A DNA stretch of 16,952 nt from an uncultured Olsenella sp. (GTDB taxonomy: Bacteria > Actinomycetota > Coriobacteriia > Coriobacteriales > Atopobiaceae), in the NCBI GenBank assembly GCA_900548775.1, contig URLM01000041.1, positions 1-16,952 on the forward strand, written 5' to 3'. The notes under the pieces were generated by a model, which was not told the DNA's origin, did no database searches, and was given only the letters and a program-made list of their open reading frames with translations. Below, one piece after another: positions 15,729-16,952 of this stretch (positions are counted from its first letter, which is position 1; the number at the start of each line of letters is the position of its first letter). Position numbers and translations under genes: made by a program.

Positions 15729-16076
15729 CTAGAAGAGCCCCGGGATGTTGAAGCCGCCGGTGACGGCGCTCATGGCCTTCTCGGTTGCAGACTCCGCCTG
15801 CTCGAGGGCGTCGTTCACGGCGGCAAGTATCATGTCCTGCAGCATGTCGACGTCCTCGGGGTCAAGGGCCTGCGGGTCGATGGCGATCGAGGTGATGCGC
15901 AGGTCGCCCGTGGCCGTGACCTTGACCGTGCCGCCGCCGGCCGAGGCAGACACCTCGGTGGCCGCCGCCTGCTGCTGCGCGGCGGCGAGCTGCTCCTGCA
16001 TCTTGCGGGCCTGGGCCATCATCTGGTTGCGGTTCATGCCGCCCATGTTGTAGCCGCCTCTGGGTCCCTTGGACAT
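15729..16076 (-). CDS. ybaB: YbaB/EbfC family nucleoid-associated protein
   Basis: A 115-residue DNA-binding dimer of the YbaB/EbfC family. It starts with a flexible Gly/Met/Asn-rich segment (MSKGPRGGYNMGGMNRNQMM). A helix (AQARKMQEQLAAAQQQ, 21-36) follows. The conserved core has VSASAGGGTVKVTATGDLRI (43-62), DPQALDPEDVDMLQDMILAA (67-86) and the closing GGFNIPGLF. The ATG at 16076 has AGGAGG five bases upstream; the frame is open farther up, but that part is the dnaX intergenic gap. It sits between dnaX and recR, as in most bacteria. Confidence 0.95.
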   Translation of the reverse strand: MSKGPRGGYNMGGMNRNQMMAQARKMQEQLAAAQQQAAATEVSASAGGGTVKVTATGDLRITSIAIDPQALDPEDVDMLQDMILAAVNDALEQAESATEKAMSAVTGGFNIPGLF

Positions 16077-16137
16077 ACGTTCCTCCTGGTTGTTGGTAGA
16101 TGTGCTTGCTGATGATATTGCCGGCGAGCCGCGTTGG

Positions 16138-16952
16138 CTAGTCCGTGCCCTCGCCGTCCGAGGCGGAAGGAGCATCGGGCTCGTCTGGCTTCACGACCAC
16201 GGAGCCGCCGAAGGCGTCCTCGAGCATCGCGGCGATGTTCGCGAACTCCTCCGTGAGGACCGGGGCATCGTCGGCCGGGGGTGTGTCGGGTGGGGCCGGC
16301 TTTGGCGCAGGCTTGGGGGCCGGAGCTGGCTGCGGGGCCGGCCGGGGGGCAGGCGCTGACTGCGGGGCGGGAGCCGACGCAGGCGCGTCAAAGCCCGCGT
16401 CCTCCTCGTAGGCAGACGCGTCTGCATCGCTGTAGGGCACCTGCTCGACTACGGGCGGCTCGGGAGCCGGCGCGGGCTGGCTCGTTGCGGGCTCAACGGG
16501 ATCCCATGGCATGGGGTAGGGCGAAGGCGTCTGCTGCGGGGCGGGAGCAGGCTGTGGGACTGGAGCCGGTTGCGGCGCGGGCGTCATCGGGTGGGGCGCC
16601 GTTGCAGCGCGGTCGGACTGGGCTATCGCCTGGCTGGAGAGACTCGACTCCACGAAGATGACCTCGCGCGGGCCAAAGACGCTCGCGACGATGGGCAGGT
16701 AGAGCTCGCGGACGTCGGCGCGCTCGAGCATGCGGGCCGCGAAGTGCGAGCCCGTTGGCAGCGAGACGGTGAGCTTGGCACCGTCGTCAGAGACGATGCT
16801 GGAGTTGAGAAGCAGTGAGCCCCTGGACGCAGACTTGGACATGAGTCCCTCGGTGACGCGCTTCCAGTTGCGCTGCAGCGTGGCGCCGTCCGTGACGGGG
16901 GCCCCGGCGGCCGGCGCGTGAGCTGGACGCGGCGCGGGCGCGGGCCGTGGCG
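16138..16952 (-). CDS. dnaX: DNA polymerase III subunit gamma/tau, C-terminal part, cut by window edge
   Basis: The clamp-loader subunit DnaX, of which only the last 271 or so residues are visible; the frame is open to the right edge. The sequence starts in a Pro/Ala linker. It then has the domain read as TLQRNWKRVTEGLMSKSASR...LLLNSSIV...LTVSLPTGSHFAARML, which is the DnaX C-terminal domain type of Gram-positive bacteria. A second long Pro/Ala/Gln-rich linker lies at about bases 16270-16610 and ends in an acidic helix (TEEFANIAAMLEDAFGG) and a charged tail. The call rests on this domain and on the dnaX-ybaB-recR order. The ATPase domain is outside the window, so any programmed frameshift cannot be judged. 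The stop lies 61 bp before ybaB. Confidence 0.85.
   Translation of the reverse strand, partial: PRPAPAPRPAHAPAAGAPVTDGATLQRNWKRVTEGLMSKSASRGSLLLNSSIVSDDGAKLTVSLPTGSHFAARMLERADVRELYLPIVASVFGPREVIFVESSLSSQAIAQSDRAATAPHPMTPAPQPAPVPQPAPAPQQTPSPYPMPWDPVEPATSQPAPAPEPPVVEQVPYSDADASAYEEDAGFDAPASAPAPQSAPAPRPAPQPAPAPKPAPKPAPPDTPPADDAPVLTEEFANIAAMLEDAFGGSVVVKPDEPDAPSASDGEGTD

Overview
The window is GC-rich, and every recognisable gene except one lies on the minus strand. The gene set is a GlgC/GlgD pair, a two-domain rubrerythrin, an Fe-S-type Rrf2 regulator and a dnaX-ybaB-recR cluster. This suggests a high-GC, anaerobic Gram-positive bacterium. My best guess is an actinobacterium of the Coriobacteriia (Olsenella/Atopobium/Collinsella type). 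That placement is inference from gene content and base composition, since no rRNA is present.

Region 1 (1-7754, minus) is a complete glycogen locus in the order glgB-glgP-glgC-glgD-glgA, with glgA cut by the window edge. GlgC and GlgD supply ADP-glucose, GlgA elongates, GlgB branches and GlgP degrades the polymer. GlgB carries an unusual 99-residue Lys/Ala-rich, histone-H1-like tail. Between glgB and glgP lie a 17-bp-stem hairpin, a consensus -10 box and two identical 8-bp palindromes exactly 21 bp apart, which looks like a dedicated control point for glycogen breakdown.

Region 2 (7755-9185) has the only plus-strand gene, nth (endonuclease III), divergent from glgB. It is followed by about 430 bp of non-coding, hairpin-rich DNA containing degenerate 61-bp tandem repeats.

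Region 3 (9186-13664, minus) holds metY with a long structured leader, rubrerythrin with a clear intrinsic terminator, a MutY-like glycosylase without an Fe-S cluster, an Rrf2 regulator and a HAD-IB phosphatase. The last three form an operon, with a TAATG overlap between the regulator and the glycosylase genes. The set suggests redox, sulfur and DNA-damage housekeeping for an anaerobe.

Region 4 (13866-16952, minus) has tRNA-Asp(GUC) with its own promoter and terminator, then dnaX (3' part)-ybaB-recR, followed by an unrecognised single-pass membrane protein gene. I found no insertion sequence, prophage, CRISPR array or rRNA. Most other long open frames are antisense or out-of-frame shadows of these genes.
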